A stretch of DNA of 64,000 bases from Methylosarcina fibrata AML-C10 (GCF_000372865.1 NZ_KB889965.1:4609786-4673785); one strand, 5' to 3'; positions 11,391-21,374 are shown, counted from the stretch's first letter. Numbers and translations: made by a program. The notes: generated by a model from the letters alone, not told the origin.

Positions 11391-11690
11391 TCTTGGACCA
11401 CAATAAATGATATTATGACTATTTCATCGTAACTTTTTGCTAAACGCAAGCGGCTATTGACAGCTTTTAAGAATATAAGAGGGAACTATTGGGGCTTAGG
11501 TCCTCTCGGAAAGGAAGTTTTTACAGTGCAGGGAAAAGGCTATTTGAAAATTTTCGGTGCGCTGGCCTGTTCTGCGCAAAGAGTTGTCGATTTTTAGCCG
11601 AATGCTCAAGCCGTTTTGTCCAATACGGCTAAAATCCGTTCAAGGTTGAGACGATTTCAATCCAGATAGAGAATATAGAAGGGTAAGACA
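11391..11690. other. 300-bp non-coding gap between apaG and mpl
   Basis: No gene is supported. It must hold the divergent promoters of apaG (minus) and mpl (plus). A TTGACA at 11457-11462 on the plus strand has no good -10 at normal spacing. A 9-bp perfect inverted repeat (TTTTAGCCG at 11592-11600, CGGCTAAAA at 11626-11634) can fold in the mpl leader. It could be a regulatory hairpin or a small transcript end; I cannot tell which. Confidence 0.4.
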
Positions 11691-13043
11691 TTGCATATTC
11701 ACATTTTAGGTATTTGCGGAACCTTCATGGGCGGTTTGGCCGTCATCGCCCGGCAGATGGGGCATCGCGTCAGCGGATCGGATCAAAACGTGTATCCTCC
11801 GATGAGTACGCAATTGGCGGAGCAGGGCATTCATCTGATGGAAGGTTACCGGGCGGAAAACCTCGACGACCGGCCGGATCTGATCATTATCGGCAATGCT
11901 CTGTCGCGGGGAAATCCTGAAGTCGAAGCCGTGCTCGACCGGGGCCTGCGTTATGTTTCCGGTCCCCAGTGGCTGTCGGAACATGTGTTGCAGGACCGCT
12001 GGGTATTGGGCGTTGCCGGAACTCACGGCAAAACCACAACGGCCAGCATGCTGAGTTGGGTACTGGAGCGGCAGGGCTTGAAACCGGGCTTTCTGATCGG
12101 CGGCATCCCTCTGAATTTCGGCGTTTCGGCAAGACTCGGGGAGTCGCCGTTTTTTGTCGTGGAAGCCGATGAATACGATTCTGCGTTTTTCGACAAGCGT
12201 TCGAAATTTGTCCATTACCGGCCGCGCACCGCCGTGCTGAACAACCTCGAGTTCGACCATGCCGACATTTTTCCCGATCTGGACGCGATCAAGCGCCAAT
12301 TTCATCATTTGATAAGAACCGTTCCGGCGAGCGGACTGATCGTCCGTCCCGATATCGACGCCAATATCCAGGACGTGCTGTCGATGGGCTGCTGGACTCC
12401 GGTGGTGCAAACCTCGATTAACGGCAAGGCTTTCTGGAACGCGGAACTGCACAAGGACGACGGCAGCCGGTTCTCGGTTCTGCGCGAAAATGAGCTGCAA
12501 GGCACGGTCGAATGGTCCCTGACGGGCCTGCACAACGTTTACAATGCCCTTTCGTCGATTGCCGCGGCAGAGCATGCCGGCGTCGATCCGCAAGATGCGA
12601 TTGCTGCTTTGAATCAATTCAAAAACGTCAAACGCCGCATGGAGGTGATCGGAAAGATCAACGGAGTGACCCTCTACGACGACTTCGCTCACCATCCGAC
12701 GGCCATCGAAACGACGCTGGACGGGCTGCGCAAGCAGGTGGGCGAAGAACGCATCATCGCCATCGTCGAACCCCGCTCGAATACCATGCGTTTGGGCGTC
12801 CATACCGAAACTCTGGCAAAATCCTTGAATCACGCCGATCATGCCATTATTTTTCAGCCGGACAATCTGGCCTGGGATTTAACCGGACTGAAAAACTATG
12901 CGCAAAACATCGAAATTTGCCGCTCTCTCGAGGAGATCATCGGCAAACTCAAGCTGGAGGCCCGTTACGGGGGGCACTTCGTGCTGATGAGCAACGGCAG
13001 TTTCGGCGGAATTTACCAACGTCTGCTGAATGAACTTCGCTGA
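11691..13043 (+). CDS. mpl: UDP-N-acetylmuramate:L-Ala-gamma-D-Glu-mDAP ligase Mpl
   Basis: Murein-recycling ligase that attaches recovered tripeptide to UDP-MurNAc. 450 residues, Mur-ligase fold in three domains: the N-terminal UDP-binding [11 protein letters not shown] (8-18), the central ATP loop GTHGKTTTA (110-118) with [11 protein letters not shown], and a C-terminal domain with DDFAHHP and EPRSNTM. The start is TTG at 11691, preceded by GAAGGG; no ATG lies nearby in frame before the conserved [10 protein letters not shown] start. Its 3' end overlaps the long form of the hemC frame. Confidence 0.95.
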   Translation: MHIHILGICGTFMGGLAVIARQMGHRVSGSDQNVYPPMSTQLAEQGIHLMEGYRAENLDDRPDLIIIGNALSRGNPEVEAVLDRGLRYVSGPQWLSEHVLQDRWVLGVAGTHGKTTTASMLSWVLERQGLKPGFLIGGIPLNFGVSARLGESPFFVVEADEYDSAFFDKRSKFVHYRPRTAVLNNLEFDHADIFPDLDAIKRQFHHLIRTVPASGLIVRPDIDANIQDVLSMGCWTPVVQTSINGKAFWNAELHKDDGSRFSVLRENELQGTVEWSLTGLHNVYNALSSIAAAEHAGVDPQDAIAALNQFKNVKRRMEVIGKINGVTLYDDFAHHPTAIETTLDGLRKQVGEERIIAIVEPRSNTMRLGVHTETLAKSLNHADHAIIFQPDNLAWDLTGLKNYAQNIEICRSLEEIIGKLKLEARYGGHFVLMSNGSFGGIYQRLLNELR

Positions 13044-13089
13044 CTCTCAGCGTTCCGATTCAAACGATATTATTAAGGAAGGTCTTATT

Positions 13090-14016
13090 TTGCTCGAAAG
13101 AACACTTCGTATCGCCACCCGCCAAAGTCCTCTGGCGTTATGGCAGGCTGAATACGTTGCAGCCAGGCTGGAAAGTCTATTTCCGGAAATCAAAACAACG
13201 CTGGTGAAAATGGTGACGCGCGGCGATAAACTGCTCGATGCACCGTTAGCCAAAGTGGGAGGCAAAGGGTTATTCGTCAAGGAACTGGAGCAAGGCATGC
13301 TGGAAGGCTCCGCCGATATTGCCGTGCATTCGATGAAGGATGTGCCGGTGGCGTTCCCGGAAGGTTTGCATCTGGCGGCAATTTTATCCCGGGAAGATCC
13401 GACCGATGCGCTGGTTTCCACTCGATACGCTTCACTGGATGAGCTGCCGGCCGACGCCAGGATAGGAACTTCCAGCTTGCGCCGGCAATGCCAGATCAAG
13501 GAGCGCTTCCCCGAGGCGGAGATTTTATCGCTCCGGGGCAATGTCAACACCCGCCTGAACAAGCTCGATGCCGGCGAATACGACGCGATCGTCCTGGCTT
13601 CGGCCGGGCTGAAACGGCTGGGGATGGCGGACCGTATCCGGCAGCGCCTCGATGCCTCCGTCAGCCTGCCGGCGATCGGTCAGGGCGCCATCGGCATCGA
13701 ATGCAGGGTCCAGGACGAGGAGCTCAATCGGCTGCTCGGCGCTTTGCACGATCGGGACACCGGCATCTGCGTCGCGGCGGAAAGAGCGATGAACAGCCGG
13801 TTGAACGGAGGCTGCCAGGTGCCCATCGCGGGTTTTGCAGAAATTCTGGAAGGACGGTTGTTCCTGCGCGGACTCGTCGGCAAGCCCGACGGCAGCATTT
13901 TATACCGCAGTGAACGGTGGGGCGACCTCGAACAGGCCGAAGAGATTGGCCGGCTGGTTGCCGAAGATCTGTTGCGCCAGGGCGCGGATAAAATTCTGGA
14001 ATCCTTGTTTTCCTGA
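13090..14016 (+). CDS. hemC: porphobilinogen deaminase (hydroxymethylbilane synthase) HemC
   Basis: Polymerises four porphobilinogens to hydroxymethylbilane in haem synthesis. I choose the TTG at 13090 because AAGGAAGG lies just before it, because it gives the family opening [19 protein letters not shown], and because the dipyrromethane-binding Cys ([11 protein letters not shown]) then falls at residue 242 as in E. coli. That gives 308 residues. An in-frame ATG at 13030, inside the end of mpl, would add 20 unconserved residues. The stop overlaps the hemD ATG (TGATG), so the two genes are translationally coupled. Confidence 0.95.
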   Translation: MLERTLRIATRQSPLALWQAEYVAARLESLFPEIKTTLVKMVTRGDKLLDAPLAKVGGKGLFVKELEQGMLEGSADIAVHSMKDVPVAFPEGLHLAAILSREDPTDALVSTRYASLDELPADARIGTSSLRRQCQIKERFPEAEILSLRGNVNTRLNKLDAGEYDAIVLASAGLKRLGMADRIRQRLDASVSLPAIGQGAIGIECRVQDEELNRLLGALHDRDTGICVAAERAMNSRLNGGCQVPIAGFAEILEGRLFLRGLVGKPDGSILYRSERWGDLEQAEEIGRLVAEDLLRQGADKILESLFS

Positions 14017-14804
14017 TGAACGTATTGAAAGGCAGGCGGGTATTGGTTACCCGCCCCGCGCATCAGGCGGACCATCTCTGCCGGATCATCGAGGATCATG
14101 GCGGGCAGGCCATCCGGTTGCCGGCCATCGAAATTACAGCGTGCGAGGGCTTGCCCGAGGCCGGCGCACTGCTCGAGAAACTGGAAAAGTTCCAGTGGCT
14201 TGTTTTTATTAGTGCAAATGCAGTAAATTTTGCTCTCCGTGCGATTAATGGCAAAATAGATCAATTGCATGCCGTGAAGATTGCCGCCATCGGAAGAGCG
14301 ACGGCAACCGCCCTGGCGGCGGCCGGCATGACTGTGGCCTTGCTTTCCGAAACCGGTTTTGACAGCGAAGCGCTGCTGGCCATGCCCGAGCTTCAGAGCG
14401 TGGACGGCCAGCGGTTTTTAATCGTACGCGGTTGTAGCGGCCGTGAAGAATTGGCCCACACTTTGCGCAGCAGAGGGGCATACGTTGAATATCTGGACGT
14501 TTATCGTCGCTTGATTCCCGCCGTCGACTGTTCATCGGTCAGGGAAATGCTGAATCAAAACCGTCTGGACATGGTTACCGTGACCAGCGGCGAGACCTTG
14601 CAGAACTTGTTGGCGATGCTCGGGGATGCCTGTCTTGAACGCGTGGCTGCGTTGCCGTTGGTGACGGTGAGCGAGCGGATCGCCCGGATCGCTGCCGACA
14701 AGGGATTTAAACAAGTTGTTGTAGCAGACAGTCCGACCGACATATCAATTCTTGAGACAGTAATAAAATGTACTACAGGTGAACAGAGTGGCCGAAGAGA
14801 TTGA
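14016..14804 (+). CDS. hemD: uroporphyrinogen-III synthase HemD
   Basis: Cyclises hydroxymethylbilane to uroporphyrinogen III with inversion of ring D. 262 residues in the poorly conserved two-lobed HemD fold. Recognisable segments are LVTRPAHQADHL near the N-terminus, VFISANAVNFALRAI, and VTSGETLQNLLAM in the second lobe. Position between hemC and hemX supports the call. Its 3' end overlaps the hemX start region. Confidence 0.92.
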   Translation: MNVLKGRRVLVTRPAHQADHLCRIIEDHGGQAIRLPAIEITACEGLPEAGALLEKLEKFQWLVFISANAVNFALRAINGKIDQLHAVKIAAIGRATATALAAAGMTVALLSETGFDSEALLAMPELQSVDGQRFLIVRGCSGREELAHTLRSRGAYVEYLDVYRRLIPAVDCSSVREMLNQNRLDMVTVTSGETLQNLLAMLGDACLERVAALPLVTVSERIARIAADKGFKQVVVADSPTDISILETVIKCTTGEQSGRRD

Positions 14805-16032
14805 ACAAATAGAGAAGGATTCAGCAGACAGCAAAAAATCCCGCCGGTCGCGGAGCGGATTCTGGTTTGGCGTCATTATTCTTCTTGTCGTTATCGGCAT
14901 AGCGGGGGCCGGCTATTATCTGCTCATGCAGCTTAGGGAACGGCAGACCAATTTGGGCGGCGAGGTGAAAGGCGAGCTATCCAAAAAAGTTGCCGATTAT
15001 CAGTCGCAACTGAGCGCCATTCAGTCTCAACTGTCGACCATAGAATCCACTATTGCCGGCAAGGACGCGCATTACACCAAGGCCCTGGACGATTATGCAA
15101 AGCTTCATAATGAAAGGCTCGATAATCTCCGCAAGGAAATGAGCGACTCCATTGAGCATTTGCAACGCCAGTTGGGCAAGACGAGAGGGGACTGGCTGAT
15201 TGCCGACGCCGAATACCTGCTCAGCGTTGCCAATGAGAGACTGCATCTCATCGGCGACGTCAATACCAGCCGGGAAGCGTTGGAAGCTGCGGATCAACGG
15301 TTGCGGGAAAGCGGCGACGCAGCGGTATTCAAGGTGCGCGAAGAGGTGGCCAAAGAGATTGCAGCGCTTAAAAACGTTCCGGTTCCCGATATTGTCGGAC
15401 TGTTCGGCTCCGTCCAGGCGCTTCAGGGCCAGGTTGACCAACTGGCCCTGATTTTGCCTTATTCCGGAAAAACTTTGGCCCCGCCGGCCAAGGAAAAAGA
15501 GGAGAAGCCGGGAGCGGAAGGCAAAACCGATCAAGGCTCCGGTCTGGTGGATTCCGCGCTCAACGAACTGGAAGACATTGTCACCATCCGGCGCACCGAT
15601 CAACCGGTCGAAGAAATTTTGACGCCTCAGCAGGTCCAGTTCGTTCGTGAACAGTTACGCGTCAAGCTGGAAATGATAAAGATTGCGCTGGTTCAGCAAA
15701 ACGAAGCCATTTTTCATGCCAGCGTGCAGGATGCAAAAGCATGGACGGAGAAAAACTTTACCCAGATTGGCGAGAATCAAAAGTTCATCAACGAACTGAA
15801 CCGGTTGAGCGAAACGAAAATACGGAGCCATTTTCCCGACATCAGCGCGTCGTTGAAAATGCTTAGGGACATCACCAAACTCAGGATCGAATCGGACAAA
15901 GCCATGGCCTCGCCGCCGGAAGCTCCGGCGGTGACCAATGCGCCGGCCCCCATGGAATCCGCCCCGCCGGCGCCGGCAGCAGCACCCGCCGCGCCCGCAC
16001 CAGCCGCCGCAGTTCCGTCAGAAAAGCAATAA
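14779..16032 (+). CDS. hemX: HemX-like membrane protein (uroporphyrinogen operon)
   Basis: 417 residues. One transmembrane helix lies at about residues 29-52 after a short charged cytoplasmic N-terminus, then a long periplasmic coiled-coil region (about 55-135). The family LIADAEYLLSVANERLHL segment follows, and a Pro/Ala-rich C-terminal tail ends it. The family is annotated from its place in hem operons and its molecular role is uncertain; it is not the SAM methyltransferase of E. coli HemX annotation. Starts at GTG 14779 (alternative GTG 14788) inside the hemD 3' end, indicating coupling. Confidence 0.88.
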   Translation: MNRVAEEIEQIEKDSADSKKSRRSRSGFWFGVIILLVVIGIAGAGYYLLMQLRERQTNLGGEVKGELSKKVADYQSQLSAIQSQLSTIESTIAGKDAHYTKALDDYAKLHNERLDNLRKEMSDSIEHLQRQLGKTRGDWLIADAEYLLSVANERLHLIGDVNTSREALEAADQRLRESGDAAVFKVREEVAKEIAALKNVPVPDIVGLFGSVQALQGQVDQLALILPYSGKTLAPPAKEKEEKPGAEGKTDQGSGLVDSALNELEDIVTIRRTDQPVEEILTPQQVQFVREQLRVKLEMIKIALVQQNEAIFHASVQDAKAWTEKNFTQIGENQKFINELNRLSETKIRSHFPDISASLKMLRDITKLRIESDKAMASPPEAPAVTNAPAPMESAPPAPAAAPAAPAPAAAVPSEKQ

Positions 16033-16041
16033 CAGAGTGAC

Positions 16042-17283
16042 ATGATGAAAAATCTCCTTTATTTTCTCGGCACACTCTGTCTTGCCATCGCCGCCGCTTT
16101 TCTGGTGCATCACTCGTTGCAGGGGTACGATACGCCCGGCTACGTGTTGATAGGCATCGGCCACTGGTCCATGGAAACCTCCCTGGTCGCGTTTGCCGTG
16201 AGCCTGGTGATCGCATTTTATGTTTTATATTTCTTTTTCAGGTTTCTGGGCTGGCTGATCCGCTTGCCCGGCCATCTTAGAGCGAGGGGCAAGAGCGTCA
16301 AGTTTAACCGTTCGCAACAGGCGTTGATTGCGGGTTTGGTCGATTCTGCCGAAGGAAATTGGGAAAAGGCGGAAAAAATTCTGATCAAGCATGCTTCCCA
16401 CAGCGGCGCTCCGCTGATCCACTATCTGACTGCGGCGAAAGCGGCGCAATCCAGAGGGGCTTTCGACAAACGGGATGAATATCTGCAAAAGGCCTCCGCT
16501 CAGGCTCCCGGTTCCGACGTCGCCATCGGCCTGACTCAGGCGGAACTGCATTTGTCCGGAAATCAGTTTGAGCAGGCCCTGGAGACATTGACCAAATTGC
16601 ACTCCATCGATCCTTCCCATGCCAGCGTTCTGAAGTTGTTGCATCAAACCTACAGGCATGTTGGCGATTGGGAAGGCGTGCGCAAACTGCTGCCTTCCTT
16701 GCACAACCATAAGGTATTGATGGAAGCCGAAGTTAAACTGCTGGAAACCGAGACCTTCAGCCGTTTATTGAAGCAGGCCGCCGAAAAGGGCAGTGCCGAG
16801 GAGATTCGGCAGTTATGGTCCGAAGTCCCGGACCACATCAAAAAAATGCACGGCATGCCGGCCATTTTTTTCGCAGCCATGATCGATGCCGGATCGGGTG
16901 CCGACATTCTGGAAGATTTAATCGACGTTTTATCGGCGAACTGGGATGAAACCCTGCTGGTTCTGTTCGGCAGCGTCGAAGCAAAGGACGTGTCCAGGCA
17001 ACTGGAAATTGCCGAACGGTGGCTTGATGCTCATCAGGATGATGCATTGCTGCTCAGCGTATTGGGCAAATTAAATCTGAGCAGCAAGAATCTTGAAAAA
17101 GCCGAAGTGTATTTATCACAAAGCATCAGCATGGAGCCGACGGTCGAGGCTTATCAGTTATTGGGCGACATTCTTTTCACCCAGGGCGATAAGGACAAAG
17201 CCTGCGAATGCTATAAAGCCGGCCTGGAGCTCTCATCCAGCGCCATCGTCAAACGGATAGACACCATTACCGATACCGATTAA
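16042..17283 (+). CDS. hemY: HemY-like inner-membrane TPR protein
   Basis: 413 residues with two N-terminal membrane segments (about 3-22 and 42-70), then a TPR superhelix (AEKILIKHASHSGAPLIHYL, KAEVYLSQSISMEP) up to the C-terminus. This is the proteobacterial HemY of the hemCDXY operon, not the protoporphyrinogen oxidase that shares the name. It is proposed to organise haem synthesis at the membrane. It starts 9 bases after hemX. No strong terminator follows before the convergent gene at 17365. Confidence 0.92.
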   Translation: MMKNLLYFLGTLCLAIAAAFLVHHSLQGYDTPGYVLIGIGHWSMETSLVAFAVSLVIAFYVLYFFFRFLGWLIRLPGHLRARGKSVKFNRSQQALIAGLVDSAEGNWEKAEKILIKHASHSGAPLIHYLTAAKAAQSRGAFDKRDEYLQKASAQAPGSDVAIGLTQAELHLSGNQFEQALETLTKLHSIDPSHASVLKLLHQTYRHVGDWEGVRKLLPSLHNHKVLMEAEVKLLETETFSRLLKQAAEKGSAEEIRQLWSEVPDHIKKMHGMPAIFFAAMIDAGSGADILEDLIDVLSANWDETLLVLFGSVEAKDVSRQLEIAERWLDAHQDDALLLSVLGKLNLSSKNLEKAEVYLSQSISMEPTVEAYQLLGDILFTQGDKDKACECYKAGLELSSSAIVKRIDTITDTD

Positions 17284-17364
17284 ACGAAAGCTCTTTCGCC
17301 GCTCGATGGTTTTGGGACGGCGGCCCGGATCTTGTCGCCGATTCCGGGCGGTTGCCGGAAAATC

Positions 17365-18168
17365 TTACATCGCCGGCCGTATCCGGTGTTTGCCGTCCCA
17401 GAACGACGATTTTTTTATTTGCTCTTCAATAAATTCAAGACATGCGCGGGCCAGCGCCCTTATTTGAAGTAACGATTGTTTCAACAGGCCGGCGCTCCCA
17501 CTCTTTACGCTTCCGATGAAAGCAGGCAGATTATCGAACTGCGCCGTGGCAGGCTCGAGAACCCGCATTTGCAGGAGAATACGCGTATTCAAAGGCATGT
17601 CGTGCAGCGTGGATGCGATTTGCCGACAGCGAGGGATGACTTCCTGGTCAAACCAGTTGCGACAAATACGGTAAATATTTTTTAAGAATTCAAGCTGTTT
17701 TTCGGCGATTGCTTTGACCGGTTCGATGATGTTTTTTTCCAGAATCAGTCGGACACGGTCAGGACCCTGACGAACCAGACTGGAGGAAAAATGAATTCCT
17801 TCATTCAGAGAGATCTTTTTTCTGGCGATGAACTCTTTGGTCTCGGTGATCAGACCCTCGGCGGTTTCGATGTATTTTTGAATTTGAGTCAGTGTGGGCG
17901 TCACAATTTTTACGTCCATGCCGTTCCTGATTTGTTCCCGGCACTGGTAAATCTTGTCGATAGCCGTTTTTAGTAATGAGTTCTGTGCGCTGACCAGTTT
18001 TGCTTCCAGTTCGTTAATACGCACGTCTCGATCGGATAACGATTGTTTTAACTGGCTGATGGTCATTTTATTCGATTCCAGTTGCGTAGAAAGCGAAGCC
18101 ACTTCGCCTTCCAGTTGCGCCAATCTGGATAATAAGTCGCTGATATTGCTGGCATGATTCGATTCCAT
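17365..18168 (-). CDS. coiled-coil protein of unknown function
   Basis: 267 residues, family not recognised. Residues 8-75 form a strong heptad coiled coil (repeating Leu, Asn and Glu). The middle is helical and basic, and the C-terminal third is Arg/Leu-rich helices with no signal peptide or membrane segment. The layout suggests an oligomeric cytoplasmic structural or adaptor protein. A good ribosome site is not obvious at ATG 18168, but no other start fits. It is convergent with hemY and separated from the next gene by a 368-bp AT-rich gap. Confidence 0.75.
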   Translation of the reverse strand: MESNHASNISDLLSRLAQLEGEVASLSTQLESNKMTISQLKQSLSDRDVRINELEAKLVSAQNSLLKTAIDKIYQCREQIRNGMDVKIVTPTLTQIQKYIETAEGLITETKEFIARKKISLNEGIHFSSSLVRQGPDRVRLILEKNIIEPVKAIAEKQLEFLKNIYRICRNWFDQEVIPRCRQIASTLHDMPLNTRILLQMRVLEPATAQFDNLPAFIGSVKSGSAGLLKQSLLQIRALARACLEFIEEQIKKSSFWDGKHRIRPAM

Positions 18169-18536
18169 CCTGTTCCCCCCCTTATTGTTATATTAATGTT
18201 AACATTGATTTTATCTACATACCGCTCGCTCTTATTATCAGGAGATAAAGAAAAAGTCAAGAAATCAACTCGGGATCATGGGAACAGAGCTGTAACTTAA
18301 TATGGAGATTTGGCGATGGAGTTACGTTAAAATAGCCGGTCCAACGTTCGAGGATCTGAACCGGTCTGTCTTTATTGTTAATAAAGGCTATTGGGCTGCA
18401 TGTTCCGTCGGGTCGCCTTTTTCTCCGGGCATATCGTAAGAAAGACGGTTAACTGTAGATTTTGAATGAGTTTTTGATTCTTTAAAAAAATCGTGGCCCT
18501 ACGCATTAAACAATTTAACCCAAACGATTAAAAGTT
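18169..18536. other. 368-bp non-coding gap
   Basis: Divergent spacer between the coiled-coil gene (minus) and the lipoprotein gene (plus). It is AT-rich near both ends. I see no tRNA, no convincing small RNA and no open frame with coding character. It should contain both promoters, but no hexamer pair stands out. Confidence 0.4.
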
Positions 18537-18977
18537 ATGAGAATACTATCCAAAAATAATAACTTAATTGCGCTCATGGGCGCCCTGACGCTGTGCCTGG
18601 CCGTTACCGGTTGTTCGGAAGAAAAAGAGCAAAAGCCGGCCGTAGCGAAAGCCGAGCGCAATCCTTTCGATCACAGTCATGACGTCCAGGTCACCGATGT
18701 GGAAAAGCATAAGTTTGAACACGATTTTGCCGAACAGTGCGTGCAAAGGGAACTGCGCAATTCGACGGACAAGGCGGCGGACGAAGCTCGATGGCAGGAA
18801 CCCTGCATGTGCATCGCCACTTATCTGATGAAAGACTTGACCGCGGACGAGGCGGGCAAGTTTATCACCGAGCACAAAAACACCCAATCTCTAGTGATCA
18901 AGTTCGAAAACGCCGCGTATCACTGTCTTCAGGCCAAGGCACAGCCCCAGGGGCCGAAATTGTTCGGAAAGCCTTGA
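18537..18977 (+). CDS. small cysteine-containing lipoprotein
   Basis: 146 residues. A lipoprotein signal peptide is clear: basic start, hydrophobic core at 9-23 and lipobox VTGC with C26 as the lipidated residue. The mature part is charged, with a His-rich NPFDHSHDV segment near the start and Cys residues in AEQCVQREL, EPCMCIATYL and AAYHCLQAK. The spacing of these Cys and the helical pattern resemble small envelope proteins with disulfides, but I do not recognise the family. Transcribed alone. Confidence 0.75.
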   Translation: MRILSKNNNLIALMGALTLCLAVTGCSEEKEQKPAVAKAERNPFDHSHDVQVTDVEKHKFEHDFAEQCVQRELRNSTDKAADEARWQEPCMCIATYLMKDLTADEAGKFITEHKNTQSLVIKFENAAYHCLQAKAQPQGPKLFGKP

Positions 18978-19042
18978 TTTCAAGGCCTCAATCCGGAAAC
19001 AGGGCGAACAAGCCGGTTTGTTCTTTGGTACCGGCCGGACAG

Positions 19043-19792
19043 TCACCGAATGACCGTGATGATATTTTTTTCGGCCAGTTCGGTTAACGTCTGCAAGCCG
19101 CCTTTCCTGATCAATTCGGGATTGGGCGGCTGTAAATTCATGACCATCCGATTTAGATAGAATTCGGCGTTCAGTCCGCTTCTTTCCTGCACCAGTTGCA
19201 GTAAACTGAAAGTGGCGGGAGTGATTTCGATAAACCGGACCTGATCCTCCAGGTTGCGATGGACGATCAGGCAGACCGGTTCCTTCGGCGGCGCTAGCGG
19301 CAAAAAGGAAGGAGCTATCCGCTGCACCGGAAAACGATAAATAAGCGGCCAGGCCAAAGAAGAGAGGCTTATTTTTTTTTCTAGCAAATCGCCGAAGTCC
19401 GGTTCATTAACGATGAGTTCGTCTTTGGCATTGGCCAGCGCCATCTCGACCCATTCGTAATGGGCCAGTTCCAGCATGAATGGAAGATCGCCGGGCTGCT
19501 GTCTCTCATCGTGCAGATAAGCCAGAAACTCCTCGGCGATTTCGGAAAAATAGGGCGTTCGGCAATCGTGCACGGCAAAAAAATCCTGAACCAGAGCCTG
19601 CCATTGCGCATCATCGAGAAGCGATCTCAAGACCGGAAAATTTCCCGACAGAAAGCTTTCGATGTTGTTGAAGAACAGCTCCCGATAAGTCGCCATGCGC
19701 CGGCTGTCGACGTCGGCGGGCGGCGGGTTGTGTCGAGGATCCCGGATATAGGCGCAAAATTCGCGCTGTTTTTCGCTAAAATCGATCGCCAT
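19043..19792 (-). CDS. hvfC: HvfC-like DUF2063 protein (metallophore maturation partner)
   Basis: About 249 residues. I choose ATG 19792, 5 bases after the hvfB stop, which gives the conserved opening MAIDFSEKQREFCAYIRDP; the open frame extends further upstream inside hvfB without conservation. DUF2063 proteins pair with DUF692 enzymes and are thought to bind the precursor peptide and hand it over. The YRELFFNNIESFLSGNFPVL and YFSEIAEEFLAYL segments are typical. Last gene of hvfA-hvfB-hvfC. Confidence 0.88.
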   Translation of the reverse strand: MAIDFSEKQREFCAYIRDPRHNPPPADVDSRRMATYRELFFNNIESFLSGNFPVLRSLLDDAQWQALVQDFFAVHDCRTPYFSEIAEEFLAYLHDERQQPGDLPFMLELAHYEWVEMALANAKDELIVNEPDFGDLLEKKISLSSLAWPLIYRFPVQRIAPSFLPLAPPKEPVCLIVHRNLEDQVRFIEITPATFSLLQLVQERSGLNAEFYLNRMVMNLQPPNPELIRKGGLQTLTELAEKNIITVIR

Positions 19793-19797
19793 GACGA

Positions 19798-20649
19798 TTA
19801 GGCCGAGCGTTGGGTATGATGCGTTTGCCAGGCATCCTGTATCGTTCGGATCGTGCCGACTTCGTGGATCAATGCGTCGAGGGGGGGAATCTCGAAATCC
19901 CTCTCCAGCAGCGTCGGGAACACCCCGTAAAGTTCGTAGGCCTTGCCCAGCAGTTTCCACACCGGATCGATCACATCGGCGCCGTGAGTGTCGATCAGGA
20001 AATCGTCCGCTTCGCGGTAATGGCCTGCGATATGGGCATAAGCAATGCGCTCGCCCGGAATTGCCCGCAAAAAGGCTTCGGCGTCATAGCCGTGGTTGAC
20101 GCTGTTGACATAGATGTTGTTGACGTCGAGCAGGACGTCGCAATCGGCTTCGTCCACGACGGCGTTGAAGAAAGTGATTTCGTCCATTTCTTGACCCGGA
20201 GCGGCGTAATAGGACACATTTTCGATCGCAATCCTTTGTTCCAGCAACTCCTGAACCCGCCGAATACGGGCCGCCACATGGCCTATCGCTTCGGAGGTAA
20301 AAGGGATCGGCATGAGGTCGTACAAGTGCCCCCCCTTGCTGCAATAACTGAGATGTTCGCTGTACAGCTTGATGCCGTGTTCGGCCATGAACCGTTTCAC
20401 TTCCAGTACGAATTGTTCATCGAGAGGATCGGTGCTGCCGATGGACAGGGACAAACCATGGCAAACGAAAGCGAAACGTTCGGTCATGTGCCGGAACTGC
20501 TTACCCAGCCGGCCTCCCAGGGGAATCCAGTTCTCCGGCGCAACTTCGTAAAAATCGACTGATGCGGGAGGCGCTGCAATGATCTGGTTTAAAAAAGCGC
20601 GGCGCAGGCCCAGGCCGGCGCCATGAATAAGATTCCGGTTCGTACGCAT
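19798..20649 (-). CDS. hvfB: HvfB-like DUF692 multinuclear iron enzyme
   Basis: 283 residues, TIM-barrel DUF692 family (relatives MbnB and HvfB). These enzymes use an iron cluster to modify cysteines of a precursor peptide into copper-binding heterocycles. Likely metal ligands are visible: H64 (CHGLSLSIG), E98/H99 (SEHLSY), E143 and N144 (IENVSYY), D175/N177 (LDVNNIYVN), H206/H210 (AHIAGH), D220/H222 (DTHG) and E249 (LLERDF). The gene is followed at once by hvfC and preceded by hvfA. Whether copper or another metal induces it cannot be read from the sequence. Confidence 0.93.
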   Translation of the reverse strand: MRTNRNLIHGAGLGLRRAFLNQIIAAPPASVDFYEVAPENWIPLGGRLGKQFRHMTERFAFVCHGLSLSIGSTDPLDEQFVLEVKRFMAEHGIKLYSEHLSYCSKGGHLYDLMPIPFTSEAIGHVAARIRRVQELLEQRIAIENVSYYAAPGQEMDEITFFNAVVDEADCDVLLDVNNIYVNSVNHGYDAEAFLRAIPGERIAYAHIAGHYREADDFLIDTHGADVIDPVWKLLGKAYELYGVFPTLLERDFEIPPLDALIHEVGTIRTIQDAWQTHHTQRSA

Positions 20650-20785
20650 GAGGAATGAGAAGCTGAATGTGGGAAACCGGAAGAGCCTGACTGTCCTTCT
20701 CTTCCGTGTTTCCGTTACCGATAAGGCTGTCCGCCCGTTTAAACGAGGGCTTAAACAGGCAGATGCGAATTGCTCTTTCGCAGAC

Positions 20786-21184
20786 TTATTTCTTTTCCTG
20801 CGGCATTTCGCCTTTCATCATGGTGCCGCAGGCACCTTCTTTGCCTTTCATATTGGCGCCGCACACGTTTTCCATGCCTTTTTTCATTTTATCGCCGTCC
20901 ATCATCTGGCCGCATTTGCCTTCGCCGCTTTTGGCTGTCGGGGCGGGAGCCGGTTTCTGACCGGCGCAGGCGCCTTCGGGCGTCTTGGGCTTGGTCATGC
21001 CGCCCATATTGGCGCCGCAGGCCATTTCCCCGGATTTGCCGGCTTCAGCCACCTGCATGTAGCCGTTGGACAGTTCGGTCATGCCGAAAGGATTGGCTTC
21101 CGCATTGGCGGCAGTGGCGGTAATCGTTGAAATAAAGGCAGCGCCCATTGCGGCAGCCAAAGGCGATTTGTTCATTTTCTTCAT
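20786..21184 (-). CDS. hvfA: HvfA-like precursor peptide (bufferin-type, EGxC motifs)
   Basis: 132 residues. A Sec signal peptide (about 1-28, ending TAANA) is followed by a short linker and a Gly/Met/Lys-rich mature chain with five Cys: C56, C73, C91, C108 and C119. Three of them sit in EGxC motifs (EGAC 70-73, EGKC 88-91, EGAC 116-119) and two in a CGANM context. In this family, Cys residues of EGxC motifs are the substrates of the DUF692/DUF2063 pair, and the product binds copper in the periplasm. First gene of the operon, with a 136-bp gap before hvfB. Confidence 0.9.
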   Translation of the reverse strand: MKKMNKSPLAAAMGAAFISTITATAANAEANPFGMTELSNGYMQVAEAGKSGEMACGANMGGMTKPKTPEGACAGQKPAPAPTAKSGEGKCGQMMDGDKMKKGMENVCGANMKGKEGACGTMMKGEMPQEKK

Positions 21185-21374
21185 ATTAACTCCGAGTGAA
21201 AGGTATAAATCTTCGATAGTGACGCATCGAATTGATCATATGTTATCAAACCCTACTGAACGATGAATGAATATTTATCAAGGCGGTTTTTTTTAAGGTA
21301 CCGCGTAATTTGCCCGGCTTGCCGCCAGCGTAGTATCCCGGAGTTACCGAAACAGGCCCATGCCGGGTGTGCTT

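Noticed and set aside
11457-11480. Promoter TTGACA before mpl
   Set aside because: The -35 is perfect, but no -10 hexamer lies at 16-18 bp.
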